Positions 51,623 through 61,440 of a stretch of 64,000 bases of DNA are shown here, in pieces. The stretch's first letter is position 1. Each line of letters starts with the position of its first letter. Source of the stretch: Macellibacteroides fermentans. GTDB taxonomy: Bacteria; Bacteroidota; Bacteroidia; Bacteroidales; Tannerellaceae. The notes under the pieces are model-generated. The model was given only the letters and a program-made list of their open reading frames with translations. It did not search any database and was not told where the DNA came from. Made by a program: the position numbers and the translations under genes. The stretch covers positions 310,001 through 374,000 of the forward strand of contig NZ_JACCCY010000001.1 of assembly GCF_013409575.1 (NCBI RefSeq), read 5' to 3'.

Positions 51623-54349
51623 TTAACCTTCAATCGCTGCCTGAGCCGCTGCCAATCGGGCAATAGGAACACGGAAAGGAGAACAAGAAACATAATTCAG
51701 TCCCACCCTGTGACAGAACTTTACAGACGAAGGCTCACCGCCATGTTCACCGCAGATTCCGCACTTTAAATCCGGACGGATGGAGCGACCTTTTTCAGTT
51801 GCCATTCTTACAAGCTGACCGACACCTTCCTGATCCAGCACCTGGAATGGATCTACCTGAAGTATTTTCTTATCCAGATAAACCGGCAGGAACGAAGCTA
51901 TATCGTCACGAGAATAACCAAAGGTCATCTGCGTTAAATCGTTTGTACCAAAAGAGAAGAACTCAGCGGAAGAAGCTACTTTGTCGGCTGTAAGCGCCGC
52001 ACGGGGAACCTCTATCATCGTACCTACTGTAAACTCTATGCTGTCGCCCTTTTCTGCAAATAGTTTTTCGGCTGTTGTCCGGATTACAGCTTCCTGCTGC
52101 TGGAATTCAACCACATTACCAATCAGTGGCACCATTATTTCCGGATAGGTATGAATACCTTCTGCTTTTAATTCGAGAGCAGCACCTAATATAGCCAAAG
52201 TCTGCATCTCTGTTATTTCGGGATAGGTATTTCCCAAGCGGCAGCCACGATGTCCCAACATCGGGTTTTGTTCTGAAAGCGATTCAACCCTTTCCTGGAT
52301 TTTCTTTACAGAAACGCCCATCATAGCAGCCATGTCTTCCTGCCCTTTCAGATCATGCGGAACAAATTCATGCAATGGAGGATCCAACAAACGAACTGTA
52401 ACCGGACAACCATCCATCGCTCTGAAAATTCCTTTAAAGTCGGCCTGCTGATAGGGAAGAATCTTGGATAATGCCTTAACTCTGCCTTCGGTATCTTCCG
52501 AAAGAATCATTTCACGCATCGCCTTTATCTTTTCACCTTCAAAGAACATGTGCTCCGTTCTGCATAACCCTATACCAACAGCTCCGAAATTTCTTGCAAT
52601 CTGTGCATCACACGGAGTATCCGCGTTGGTGCGAACCTTTAATTTTGTATACTTATCGGCCAATGTCATCAATTCACGGAAATCATCCGACAGCTCTGCC
52701 TCCTTCGTTTGGATTTGGCCTAAGTACACCTCACCGTTCGAACCGTTCAAGGATATATAATCGCCCTCTTTCAATACAAGACCTCCCACTTGCATGGTTT
52801 TATTCTTGTAGTCGATCTTCAGCGCTCCGGCACCCGAAACACAACACTTACCCATTCCTCTGGCAACTACCGCCGCATGAGACGTCATACCGCCGCGGGC
52901 TGTAAGAATCCCTTGGGCAACAGCCATACCGGCCAAGTCTTCCGGCGATGTTTCAATACGCACCATAATAACCTTATGCCCTTTGGCATGCCATTCGGCG
53001 GCATCATCAGCAAAGAAAACAATCTGTCCGGTAGCGGCACCCGGCGAAGCAGGCAATCCTTTAGCAATAACAGAGGCAACTTTCAATGCTTTCTTATCAA
53101 ACACAGGATGCAATAATTCATCCAACTTGTTAGGCTCGACACGAAGTAATGCTGTTTTTTCATCAATCATACCCTCTCTTAACAAGTCCATAGCAATCTT
53201 CACCATGGCAAAACCGGTACGCTTGCCGTTACGGGTCTGTAGAAACCAAAGTTTACCTTCCTGAACAGTAAACTCCATGTCCTGCATATCCTTATAATGG
53301 TTTTCAAGTTTAGTCTGCAGTGCATCCAATTCGGCATAAATTGAAGGCATAGCCTCTTCCATAGACGGATATTTTGCCAAACGCTCTTCTTCCGATACAC
53401 AAGCCAATTCTGCCCAGCGTTGCGAACCCACCTTCGTAATTTGCTGAGGAGTACGAATTCCGGCAACCACATCTTCACCCTGCGCATTAATCAGATATTC
53501 ACCATTGAATAAATCTTCTCCACTACCGGCATCACGCGAAAAGCAAACTCCGGTTGCTGAAGTTTCACCCATATTACCAAATACCATGGCCTGCACATTC
53601 ACAGCTGTACCCCATTCGGCAGGAATACCTTCCATTTTACGATACAGAATAGCCCGATCGTTCATCCATGAGTCGAACACCGCACATATGGCACCCCACA
53701 GCTGATCATAGGCAGAGGTTGGGAAATCGTGACCTGTTTGATTTTTTACAGCTTTCTTAAATTTAGATACCATTAATTTAAGGTCGTCAACACTTAATTC
53801 GTTATCAAGCTTAACACCTCTTTCTTCCTTCAACTCTTCAATAATCTCCTCAAAAGGATCGATATCCTCTTTATTTACCGGTTTCATCCCCAACACCACA
53901 TCGCCGTACATTTGTACAAATCTGCGGTAAGAGTCCCAAGCAAACCGGGGATTATTAGTCTTACGGATCAATCCTTCCACGACTTCGTCGTTCAAACCCA
54001 GGTTAAGGATTGTATCCATCATGCCCGGCATGGAAGCTCTTGCTCCGGAACGTACCGAAACCAACAATGGATTTTCAATATCTCCAAAAGTAGCATTCAT
54101 CAATTGCTCAATATTAGCAATCGCATTTTTCACATCCTCCTGTAAAAGGGAGACTACTTTATCTCTACCCAGTTCATAGTATTCTGAGCAAACTTCTGTG
54201 GTGATTGTAAAACCTGGAGGAACCGGAACTCCGATCAAATTCATTTCGGCAAGGTTGGCACCTTTTCCCCCCAATAGATTTTTCATATTGGCTTGTCCTT
54301 CGGCTTTTCCGTTTCCAAAGGTGTAAACGCGTTTCTTGTTCATAATCAT
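51623..54349 (-). CDS. ppdK: pyruvate, phosphate dikinase
   Basis: A 908-residue enzyme that interconverts pyruvate, ATP and phosphate with phosphoenolpyruvate, AMP and PPi, used in anaerobes for glycolysis or gluconeogenesis. The ATP-grasp part has YTFGNGKAEGQANMKNLLGGKGANLAEM. The swivelling domain has the catalytic His in GGMTSHAAVVARGMGKCCVSG, and the PEP-binding barrel ends with KCGICGEHGGEPSSVKF. Length is normal. An ATG two codons downstream is an equally possible start. Single gene. Confidence 0.97.
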   Translation of the reverse strand: MIMNKKRVYTFGNGKAEGQANMKNLLGGKGANLAEMNLIGVPVPPGFTITTEVCSEYYELGRDKVVSLLQEDVKNAIANIEQLMNATFGDIENPLLVSVRSGARASMPGMMDTILNLGLNDEVVEGLIRKTNNPRFAWDSYRRFVQMYGDVVLGMKPVNKEDIDPFEEIIEELKEERGVKLDNELSVDDLKLMVSKFKKAVKNQTGHDFPTSAYDQLWGAICAVFDSWMNDRAILYRKMEGIPAEWGTAVNVQAMVFGNMGETSATGVCFSRDAGSGEDLFNGEYLINAQGEDVVAGIRTPQQITKVGSQRWAELACVSEEERLAKYPSMEEAMPSIYAELDALQTKLENHYKDMQDMEFTVQEGKLWFLQTRNGKRTGFAMVKIAMDLLREGMIDEKTALLRVEPNKLDELLHPVFDKKALKVASVIAKGLPASPGAATGQIVFFADDAAEWHAKGHKVIMVRIETSPEDLAGMAVAQGILTARGGMTSHAAVVARGMGKCCVSGAGALKIDYKNKTMQVGGLVLKEGDYISLNGSNGEVYLGQIQTKEAELSDDFRELMTLADKYTKLKVRTNADTPCDAQIARNFGAVGIGLCRTEHMFFEGEKIKAMREMILSEDTEGRVKALSKILPYQQADFKGIFRAMDGCPVTVRLLDPPLHEFVPHDLKGQEDMAAMMGVSVKKIQERVESLSEQNPMLGHRGCRLGNTYPEITEMQTLAILGAALELKAEGIHTYPEIMVPLIGNVVEFQQQEAVIRTTAEKLFAEKGDSIEFTVGTMIEVPRAALTADKVASSAEFFSFGTNDLTQMTFGYSRDDIASFLPVYLDKKILQVDPFQVLDQEGVGQLVRMATEKGRSIRPDLKCGICGEHGGEPSSVKFCHRVGLNYVSCSPFRVPIARLAAAQAAIEG

Positions 54350-54399
54350 TGTTATTTTTTGATTTTAGGTTGTTTTGCTACTTCTGGTTTGCAATAATG

Positions 54400-54407
54400 C
54401 AAATATA
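54400..54407 (-). promoter_or_regulatory. -7 box of ppdK
   Basis: TATATTTG on the minus strand lies 50 bases before the gene. No -33 at good spacing. Confidence 0.4.
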
Positions 54408-54494
54408 ACTTAATTAATGACTGTATATGTAAAAGCCTAAAATAATTTTATGTGTTTTACAACCTCAATCTATAACTGGTATATAGTAAATTCG

Positions 54495-54502
54495 TATATT
54501 TG
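54495..54502 (+). promoter_or_regulatory. -7 box of the rlmD gene
   Basis: TATATTTG lies 28 bases before the TTG start. The -33 side is poor. Confidence 0.4.
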
Positions 54503-54530
54503 CGTGGCGAAAATTATAAAATAAAAGACA

Positions 54531-55952
54531 TTGGCAAGAAATAAGAAACCGTTACCCATTTTTGAACAGGTAACCATCACAGATGTAGCCGCAGAAGGTA
54601 AAGCCATCGCAAAGGTAAACGACCTCGTAGTTTTCATTCCTTTTGTAGCACCGGGAGATGTTGTAGACATCCAGATTACTCGCAAGAAACACAGTTATGC
54701 AGAAGGTAAAGCCATCCGTTTTCACTCCTATTCCGATAAAAGATCGACTCCATTTTGTGAACACTTCGGAACATGCGGAGGATGTAAATGGCAACATTTG
54801 CCCTACGAAGAACAGTTAAAATACAAACATAAACAGGTAACAGACAATCTTACCCGTATTGGAAAGATAGCACTGGGTGAGGTCTATCCTATTTTAGGAT
54901 CAGAAAAGACAACCTATTACCGCAACAAACTGGAGTTCACTTTTTCGAATAAAAAATGGCTTACGGAAGCCGAAATCGGTTCGGACAAGTCGTTTGACTG
55001 TATGAATGCCGTAGGATTTCATATTCCGGGTATGTTCGATAAAGTACTCGACATAAACCAATGTTGGCTGCAGAGCGAACTATCAAATCAAATTCGTCTA
55101 AGCATACGTAATTATTGCCTTTCGCACGAAGGTTATCCTTTTTTCGATCTACGTAATCAGGATGGGCTGATGCGCACCTTGATTGTACGTACAGCGTCTA
55201 CAGGAGAAATCATGGTTATTGTTGTTTTCTACAAAGACGAACAAGACAAGATAAATGAATTGCTTACGTATGTTGCCGAACAATTTCCGCAAATAACCTC
55301 CTTACTATACATTATTAATAGTAAGTGCAACGACACAATCACCGATCAGAAAGTAGAAGTGTTCAAAGGCAAAGATCATATTATTGAAGAGATGGAAGGA
55401 CTTAAATTCAAGGTAGGTCCCAAATCATTCTATCAGACCAACAGCGAACAAGCCTACAATTTGTATAAGATAACGCGTGATTTTGCCGGATTAACAGGCA
55501 ACGAAATGGTGTACGACCTTTATACCGGCACCGGAACCATTGCCAATTTCGTTTCAAGTCGCGCAAAGAAAGTTATAGGAATAGAATATGTACCCGAAGC
55601 GATTGAAGATGCCAAGGTAAACGCTGCTCTCAATAACATTGAGAACACGCTGTTCTTTGCAGGAGACATGAAAGATATACTTACGCAGGAATTCATTGCC
55701 CTGCATGGTAAACCGGATGTGATCATCACCGACCCGCCCCGTGCCGGAATGCATGACGACGTAATTGATACAATCCTTTTTGCTGAACCCCGGCGAATTG
55801 TCTACGTAAGCTGTAATCCTGCTACGCAGGCAAGGGACCTCGGACTTCTTGACGTTAAATACGAAGTAAAAAAGGTACAACCTGTTGATATGTTCCCCCA
55901 CACCCATCACGTGGAAAATGTTGTATTATTGGAAAAGAAATCTCATTCTTGA
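54531..55952 (+). CDS. RlmD-type 23S rRNA (uracil-C5) methyltransferase
   Basis: A 473-residue SAM-dependent RNA methyltransferase of the TrmA/RumA family. Translation most likely begins at TTG, since the conserved TRAM domain starts within ten residues of it and no ATG occurs in frame for over 150 codons. It has the 4Fe-4S site CEHFGTCGGCKWQ, the SAM motif YDLYTGTGTIANFV, the DPPRAG loop and the catalytic Cys in YVSCNPATQARDL. It probably methylates U1939 or a similar site, and the exact target is inferred. Confidence 0.93.
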   Translation: MARNKKPLPIFEQVTITDVAAEGKAIAKVNDLVVFIPFVAPGDVVDIQITRKKHSYAEGKAIRFHSYSDKRSTPFCEHFGTCGGCKWQHLPYEEQLKYKHKQVTDNLTRIGKIALGEVYPILGSEKTTYYRNKLEFTFSNKKWLTEAEIGSDKSFDCMNAVGFHIPGMFDKVLDINQCWLQSELSNQIRLSIRNYCLSHEGYPFFDLRNQDGLMRTLIVRTASTGEIMVIVVFYKDEQDKINELLTYVAEQFPQITSLLYIINSKCNDTITDQKVEVFKGKDHIIEEMEGLKFKVGPKSFYQTNSEQAYNLYKITRDFAGLTGNEMVYDLYTGTGTIANFVSSRAKKVIGIEYVPEAIEDAKVNAALNNIENTLFFAGDMKDILTQEFIALHGKPDVIITDPPRAGMHDDVIDTILFAEPRRIVYVSCNPATQARDLGLLDVKYEVKKVQPVDMFPHTHHVENVVLLEKKSHS

Positions 55953-55970
55953 TTTGCATGGAGGACAGAA

Positions 55971-57389
55971 ATGACGGACAAAACCGTGTTTCGTAAAAAG
56001 ATAACGCTGATTTTACTGATCGGCTCCATCCTGTTGGGATGTTTCTCTTGTTACAGCAATAAAAAAGACGATAACAAGGAAGGATCCCTGCAGGTGGATT
56101 TACCTCAATTGAAAGTAAAAGGAGAGCTTACAGCCGTTACTTTATACAGTTCTACTTCATACTTTCAGTACAAAATGCAGCCCATGGGTTACGAGTACGA
56201 TCTAATCCGCGATTTTGCGCATTCTCAAGGATTAAAGCTCAATATCAAAGTAGCCCAAAACATATCCAAATTAAGCGAAATGCTCTTAAACGGTGAAGCC
56301 GATGTGGTTGCCTATCCATTACCGGTAACCAATACGCTCAGACAAGAGGTTATATTCTGTGGACGAGAGGAACTCTCCACTCAGGTGTTGGTTCAACGTT
56401 CCAATAAAGGAGATACCCTCGTTAAGGATGTTACCCAGCTTATTGGTAAAACCGTTTATGTAAAACACGGCACCAAATACCACGAACGGCTTACCAACCT
56501 GAATGTTGAGCTGGGCGGAGGTATCCACATAGCCGATATTGAGAAAGATACCGTAACTTCCGAAGACCTGATCGAAATGGTGGCCAAAGGGGAAATTCCC
56601 TTCACCGTTAGTGACGATAAACTAGCCAGACTAAATAAGACATATTACAATAATATAAATATAAGTCTGAAGATAAGCTTTTTGCAGAGGTCTTCATGGG
56701 CAGTTAGCAAAAACAGTCCCCTTTTAGCGGAAGCTATTAACGCTTGGGCTACCGACAAAGCTTCGGATTACAACTTCAAAGCCATAACCAAACGTTATTT
56801 TGAGCTAAGCAAGATGCCGGATGTTGTCTCTTTATCGGAAGTAAAAAAAGGACAGATATCTGCTTACGACCCTCTTTTTAAGAAATACGCGAAAAAGGTA
56901 GATTTAGATTGGAGGTTGGTGGCATCCATATCTTATCAGGAATCGCATTTCAATCCCCATTCTGTTTCATGGGCCGGGGCCGAAGGTTTGATGGGAATTA
57001 TGCCAAATACAGCCCGGGGACTAGGTGTTGCATCACACGAGCTTAAAGATCCGGAAATCGGTATTAAAACCGGAATCGAGTGTTTCCGTAGGTTCCGCCA
57101 GGGATTTTCAGAAATAACAGACGAGAAAGAAAAGATAAAATTCACCCTTGCCGCTTACAACGCCGGTATAGGTCATGTGTATGACGCCCAGCGATTGGCC
57201 ATAAAATATGGAAAGGATCCCAATAAATGGGAAGGAAATGTAGATGAGTTTATCCGAAAGAAAAGCGATCCGTTCTATTACAACGACTCCGTGTGCAAAC
57301 ACGGGTACCTCCGTGGCTCGGAAACCTATAATTATGTAAACGATGTGTTATTCCGTTTCGACTATTATAAGAAGAAAACACAAAGTTAA
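55971..57389 (+). CDS. MltF-like membrane-bound lytic transglycosylase
   Basis: A 472-residue lipoprotein (lipobox around ILLGCFSC). The N-terminal part (~50-270) is a solute-binding-protein-like domain (ELTAVTLYSSTSYFQYKMQPMGYEYDLIRDFA), and the C-terminal part (~285-460) is an SLT lysozyme-like domain with the catalytic Glu in SYQESHFNPHSVSWAGAEGLMGIMP. It cleaves peptidoglycan with anhydro-muramyl ends, and the SBP-like domain may regulate it. It starts 18 bp after the rlmD gene and ends in a 3-base overlap with the stop of the convergent dus gene. Confidence 0.92.
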   Translation: MTDKTVFRKKITLILLIGSILLGCFSCYSNKKDDNKEGSLQVDLPQLKVKGELTAVTLYSSTSYFQYKMQPMGYEYDLIRDFAHSQGLKLNIKVAQNISKLSEMLLNGEADVVAYPLPVTNTLRQEVIFCGREELSTQVLVQRSNKGDTLVKDVTQLIGKTVYVKHGTKYHERLTNLNVELGGGIHIADIEKDTVTSEDLIEMVAKGEIPFTVSDDKLARLNKTYYNNINISLKISFLQRSSWAVSKNSPLLAEAINAWATDKASDYNFKAITKRYFELSKMPDVVSLSEVKKGQISAYDPLFKKYAKKVDLDWRLVASISYQESHFNPHSVSWAGAEGLMGIMPNTARGLGVASHELKDPEIGIKTGIECFRRFRQGFSEITDEKEKIKFTLAAYNAGIGHVYDAQRLAIKYGKDPNKWEGNVDEFIRKKSDPFYYNDSVCKHGYLRGSETYNYVNDVLFRFDYYKKKTQS

Positions 57390-58327
57390 TAGGTCGCGAA
57401 CAAAGCTGACACTGCTTGCAGGTACTGCTGCAATGTGGTACTTTTAAGAATTTTCTTTCTCAATTTTTTCTCGGCATCCGGCAACAGATAATCCCAAAGA
57501 GTCTGCATCTTGGACAACAACTGATGTTCGCCACCTTCCAGGCGAGAGGTGTATGCATCCAGCAACCGTTCATGAAAGCCAATCAGCTTTGTACGTCGTT
57601 CGTTAACAGGCAAGGTTTCACCCTGTTTCCATTCCGATGCCAGCCAGGGATATGCCAACAACCCTCTACCTAACATCACGCCGGCTAAATTGGGAAAGCA
57701 CTCTTTCAGCTCATTAATTTCTGCAACCGAGCCTATATCGCCGTTATAATAAAGAGGGGTACGGCATAAACTGTAAAAACGGGCAAATACATCCTTATCG
57801 GCCTGCCCTTTATACTGCTGTATTCCCAAGCGCGGATGCAACGTTACATGTGTAAGAGGCAATTCATTCAGTACAGCAAGAGTTTCTTCAAATTGAGAAC
57901 AATCATCCCAGCCATGGCGTAACTTTACAGAAAAGGAAACCGACGGATAGTCCTTTATACAAGCCAGTAATTTAGCAGCATCCTCAGGAAAAGCCAACAA
58001 CCGGGCACCACGTTTCAGTCGGGTTTGTTTGGGGAAAGGGCATCCCATATTGATATCCACCCTGTTGTATCCCTCCTTTACCACCAGATCTGTCAAATAA
58101 GACAATTCATCCGGATTAGCAGCAATTAGTTGAGGTATCACATTATGTGGAGAATTATCCGAATGCACGATATCGCGTAAATCTTTGGAACGGACACACC
58201 CATTTTCCACTCTCAGAAAAGGAGTGTAATAAGTATCCACGCCACCAAATATAGCTGCATGAACCTTCCGGTACACACAATCTGTATAGCCCTGCAAAGG
58301 AGCAAAGTGAATCTCAAAACCAGTCAT
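57386..58327 (-). CDS. tRNA-dihydrouridine synthase
   Basis: A 313-residue flavoenzyme that reduces uridines in tRNA. It has a TIM barrel with FAPLQGYTDCVYRKV at the start, the catalytic Cys in NMGCPFPKQTRLKRGA (the typical GCP motif), and the FMN loop RHGWDDC and VMLGRGLLAYPWL. It is short compared with DusB, and the subgroup cannot be fixed. Its start overlaps the lipB stop (ATGA), and its stop overlaps that of the convergent transglycosylase gene. Confidence 0.92.
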   Translation of the reverse strand: MTGFEIHFAPLQGYTDCVYRKVHAAIFGGVDTYYTPFLRVENGCVRSKDLRDIVHSDNSPHNVIPQLIAANPDELSYLTDLVVKEGYNRVDINMGCPFPKQTRLKRGARLLAFPEDAAKLLACIKDYPSVSFSVKLRHGWDDCSQFEETLAVLNELPLTHVTLHPRLGIQQYKGQADKDVFARFYSLCRTPLYYNGDIGSVAEINELKECFPNLAGVMLGRGLLAYPWLASEWKQGETLPVNERRTKLIGFHERLLDAYTSRLEGGEHQLLSKMQTLWDYLLPDAEKKLRKKILKSTTLQQYLQAVSALFATY

Positions 58328-58989
58328 CTGAAAGCCTGTTGGAAAAGGGTATGCAACCGGCTTTTAGCCAGCTCAAAATCTTGTTCGGCCCCCAACTCTT
58401 TGGCAAGAGAGGTTACCCCTTTGTCTACAAACCCACAGGGATTGATCAGCGAATAGTAAGTAAGATCCGTATTTATATTTAAGGCAAATCCGTGCATTGT
58501 AACAAAATGGCTGCTTTTCACCCCGATAGCACAAATCTTACGGGCAGCACCCGGAACTTTACTGTCCAGCCACACACCGGTAGCTCCGTCCAGCCGTTCA
58601 GCTTTAACCCCGTAAAGCAATAGAAATTCAATCACTATATCTTCCAGTGTATGGATATAGGCTTTCAGTCCCATTCCAAACCCATCCAGGTCGAAAACCG
58701 GATAACCGGTTATTTGTCCCGGACCATGATAGGTAATATCCCCCCCACGGTCGATATGAAACAAGGAAACCCCTTTCTCCTTCAACAACAGTTCGGGTAC
58801 CAGTAAATTGGTCTCCTTTCCGCTTTTTCCTAAAGTCAGCACCGGATTATGCTCACAGAAATACAGACAGTTCTTCTCTTCAAGTCCCTTTCTTTTCGCA
58901 TCAATCAGCGATTGAAAACTATTTGTCTGCAGATCAAGCGCCTCTCCGTATTCTATTCTGCCAAGGTCGTAGTAACTAAAGCTCTCCAT
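58324..58989 (-). CDS. lipB: octanoyl-ACP:protein transferase
   Basis: A 221-residue enzyme that moves the octanoyl group from acyl carrier protein to lipoyl domains. Conserved motifs seen are RGGDITYHGPGQITGYPVFDL, KICAIGVKSSHFVTMHGFALNI (catalytic Lys) and the catalytic Cys in LINPCGFVDKGVTSL. It is coupled to dus downstream, and its start lies inside the end of mtgA (37-bp overlap). Confidence 0.95.
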   Translation of the reverse strand: MESFSYYDLGRIEYGEALDLQTNSFQSLIDAKRKGLEEKNCLYFCEHNPVLTLGKSGKETNLLVPELLLKEKGVSLFHIDRGGDITYHGPGQITGYPVFDLDGFGMGLKAYIHTLEDIVIEFLLLYGVKAERLDGATGVWLDSKVPGAARKICAIGVKSSHFVTMHGFALNINTDLTYYSLINPCGFVDKGVTSLAKELGAEQDFELAKSRLHTLFQQAFR

Positions 58990-59729
58990 TTTTTTCTTTT
59001 TTTAATTTCACCGGAATCCTGATCCGAATTCCCCTCATTGTAACCCATCTCCACCTTCATAAGTTTACCCATGAGTGAAAGAATCTTAGCCTGGCGCTTA
59101 ATCATATAAGGAGAAGGCTTGGCCGAGTTGAATTTACGGGGGTTAGGTAATGTAGCCGCGATAAGGGCAGCCTGTCTTTTGGTAAGTTTGTAGGCCGGTT
59201 TATTAAAGTGTTCCCGGGCCACAGCCTCCACACCGTAAATCCCCTCTCCCATTTCGATGGAATTGAGATACACCTCCATAATTCTCTCTTTACCCCATAC
59301 CCACTCTATCAGCACTGTAAAGTAAGCTTCAATACCCTTACGAATATAGCTTTTCCCGGGCCATAGAAAAACATTTTTAGCTGTCTGCTGACTAATGGTG
59401 CTGGCTCCACGAACACGCTTACCCCGATCGGCCTCATTTTTGGCCTTCTTGATCTGTTCGATATCAAAGCCCCTGTGTTCCATAAAAAGATTATCCTCGG
59501 ACGAAATTACAGCCTGAACCATCGGTTGGGCAATCTTAGACATGGGCACCCATGTATGCTTCAATTTAAGCGGTTTGCCATCCTGAAACTGTTCATACAA
59601 ACGTATAAACATAAGTGGAGTGTAATATACAGGAACCACTTTTCCTGCCACCACCCAAAGCAAGCTAAAAACAAAAAGAAAAATAAACAGGTTTCTAAGC
59701 CAGATAAGAATTCGTTTAAGAAGAATCAT
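58953..59729 (-). CDS. mtgA: monofunctional peptidoglycan glycosyltransferase
   Basis: A 258-residue GT51 enzyme that polymerises lipid II. It has one N-terminal membrane helix (NLFIFLFVFSLLWVVAGKVV), the catalytic Glu in SSEDNLFMEHRGFD, RGASTISQQTAKNVFLWPGKS, and EVYLNSIEMGEGIYGVEAVAREHF. There is no transpeptidase domain. It is the first gene of a three-gene unit with lipB and dus. Confidence 0.94.
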   Translation of the reverse strand: MILLKRILIWLRNLFIFLFVFSLLWVVAGKVVPVYYTPLMFIRLYEQFQDGKPLKLKHTWVPMSKIAQPMVQAVISSEDNLFMEHRGFDIEQIKKAKNEADRGKRVRGASTISQQTAKNVFLWPGKSYIRKGIEAYFTVLIEWVWGKERIMEVYLNSIEMGEGIYGVEAVAREHFNKPAYKLTKRQAALIAATLPNPRKFNSAKPSPYMIKRQAKILSLMGKLMKVEMGYNEGNSDQDSGEIKKRKKWRALVTTTLAE

Positions 59730-59778
59730 ATTACATCCTCACGCTTTAATTATGACTACAAAATTACTGATTAATTTC

Positions 59779-59815
59779 CAAAAAAAAAGAGGATAACCCA
59801 TCAAAGTCATCCTCT
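59779..59815 (-). terminator. terminator of the xyl operon
   Basis: On the minus strand a 7-bp stem (AGAGGAT / ATCCTCT) is followed by a run of nine T. It lies 12 bases past the porter stop. Confidence 0.78.
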
Positions 59816-59826
59816 TCCTTAAACTA

Positions 59827-61371
59827 TTATCGCTTCCAGTATTTCTCCATCTCCTCCAGGGTTTTCCCTTTCGTTTCCGGAACCATCTTCCAGATAAAGA
59901 ATGCGGCCAACAGCCCCATCACTCCATATATCCAATAAGACACACCGTGATTGAAATTATCTGTCAGATACTGATTTTTATCCAACATAGGGAAAGTCCA
60001 CGATACCAGAAAGTTGGCAACCCATTGTCCGGCTACTGCAATACTCATAACTGTAGAACGGATTGAATTGGGAAATATTTCGGCCAACAAAACCCAACAT
60101 ACAGGTCCCCACGACATGGCAAAGCCTGCCGTGTACACCAACATACAAATAAGCGAACCCATCCCCACAGAATTTGTATAAAAAGTGGTACCCAGCAAAA
60201 GCATAGCGACAGACATCACCAAGGCACCGATAATCATTAGCGGGCGACGACCAAATCTATCTACAGTAAAGATTGCCAGCACAGTGAACGACAAGTTGAT
60301 GGCTCCCACGATGATTTGCTGTAAAAGAGCCACATCTGTATTTGCACCCATAGTCTTAAAGATTTCCGGTGCATAGTAAAGCACAACGTTTATTCCAACA
60401 AACTGCTGGAAAGCCGACAGCAAGATACCTACCATAATAATAACCACACCAAACGAACGAATCGGGAAAATAAGTGAAATCACAAAGCTGAATATCAATG
60501 CCAGCTCAAGAGCATTGGTATTACCTAACAATTCCAATGCCGCAAATAAAATTACGAACGTAAGCAACCAGGCCCCCATAAATTTGAAATATGGCCGAAG
60601 TGAAGGCGCCTTTTCCTTGAAGCTTTCCTGAATATCTGCCAATTCCTTTTCGGCCTCTTGTCTATCCAGCAATTTATGTAAAATAGCGCTGGCAGCACTG
60701 GTCTTCCCCCTCATTACAAGATAACGCGGTGTTTCGGGCACAAGGAATAAGAAAATCAGGAACAGTATAGCAGGAATCACTTCGGAAGCAAACATCCATC
60801 TCCATCCAATCGAATGCAGCCACTGGGCATCCCCTTGCAAAGCAATCCAATAATTTACAAAATAAACCACCAGCATACCGAAGATAATGGCAAACTGGTT
60901 CCACGATACCAAGTTTCCACGCCTGTCGGCAGGAGCCACCTCAGCAATATACATGGGGGAAACCATGGATGCAAGTCCTACGCCTACTCCACCCAAAATA
61001 CGATAAGCTACAAAATTATACATGAAGCTGTGATCGCCGGAGCCAGGCATTCCAAAGAATAATTCGGGCCAGGAAGAACCGATAGCCGACAGCAAGAATA
61101 AAACAGCAGCCAATATAAGTGTGGGCTTCCGGCCGTACCGCTGACTAAGTAAACCGGCAAACGAAGCACCCAGAATACAACCAATCAACGCACTGCTCAC
61201 CACGAAACCTTCCAACGCATTTGCCTGATCAAGAGGTAAGTTATAAGGCTCGATAAAGAATTTTCGTAACGACTCCACTGTTCCGGAAATCACTGCCGTA
61301 TCGTATCCAAACAGCAACCCGCCCAATGTAGCTACCAGAGTAATACCAAAAATATAGTTTTTGTTTCTCAT
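59827..61371 (-). CDS. xylE: sugar porter (XylE-like D-xylose:H+ symporter)
   Basis: A 514-residue MFS transporter with 12 membrane helices. Sugar-porter signatures are GGLLFGYDTAVISGTV, RYGRKPTLI, GVGVGLASMVSPMYIAEVAPADRRG, VPETPRYLV, QQFVGINVVLYYAPEI and VPETKGKTLEEME. It is longer than many family members because of a loop near residue 115, as in E. coli XylE. It lies after xylA in the same operon, so xylose is the likely substrate. Confidence 0.93.
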   Translation of the reverse strand: MRNKNYIFGITLVATLGGLLFGYDTAVISGTVESLRKFFIEPYNLPLDQANALEGFVVSSALIGCILGASFAGLLSQRYGRKPTLILAAVLFLLSAIGSSWPELFFGMPGSGDHSFMYNFVAYRILGGVGVGLASMVSPMYIAEVAPADRRGNLVSWNQFAIIFGMLVVYFVNYWIALQGDAQWLHSIGWRWMFASEVIPAILFLIFLFLVPETPRYLVMRGKTSAASAILHKLLDRQEAEKELADIQESFKEKAPSLRPYFKFMGAWLLTFVILFAALELLGNTNALELALIFSFVISLIFPIRSFGVVIIMVGILLSAFQQFVGINVVLYYAPEIFKTMGANTDVALLQQIIVGAINLSFTVLAIFTVDRFGRRPLMIIGALVMSVAMLLLGTTFYTNSVGMGSLICMLVYTAGFAMSWGPVCWVLLAEIFPNSIRSTVMSIAVAGQWVANFLVSWTFPMLDKNQYLTDNFNHGVSYWIYGVMGLLAAFFIWKMVPETKGKTLEEMEKYWKR

Positions 61372-61394
61372 GAATATATTAGATTAAATAACAA

Positions 61395-61424
61395 GAGCCG
61401 AAGGGTGTGATCCCCCTCCGGCTC
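61395..61424 (-). other. intercistronic hairpin between xylA and xylE
   Basis: GAGCCG / CGGCTC arms with an inner AGGG/CCC pairing form a GC-rich stem-loop in the 69-bp gap. No T-run follows, so it more likely stabilises the xylBA message or lowers xylE expression than terminates fully. Confidence 0.5.
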
Positions 61425-61440
61425 CGGTTCTTATTCATTA

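Noticed and set aside
57381-57390. Sequencing error suggested by overlapping stop codons of the transglycosylase and dus genes
   Set aside because: Both proteins have normal ends, and a 3-base overlap of convergent stops is a common compact arrangement.
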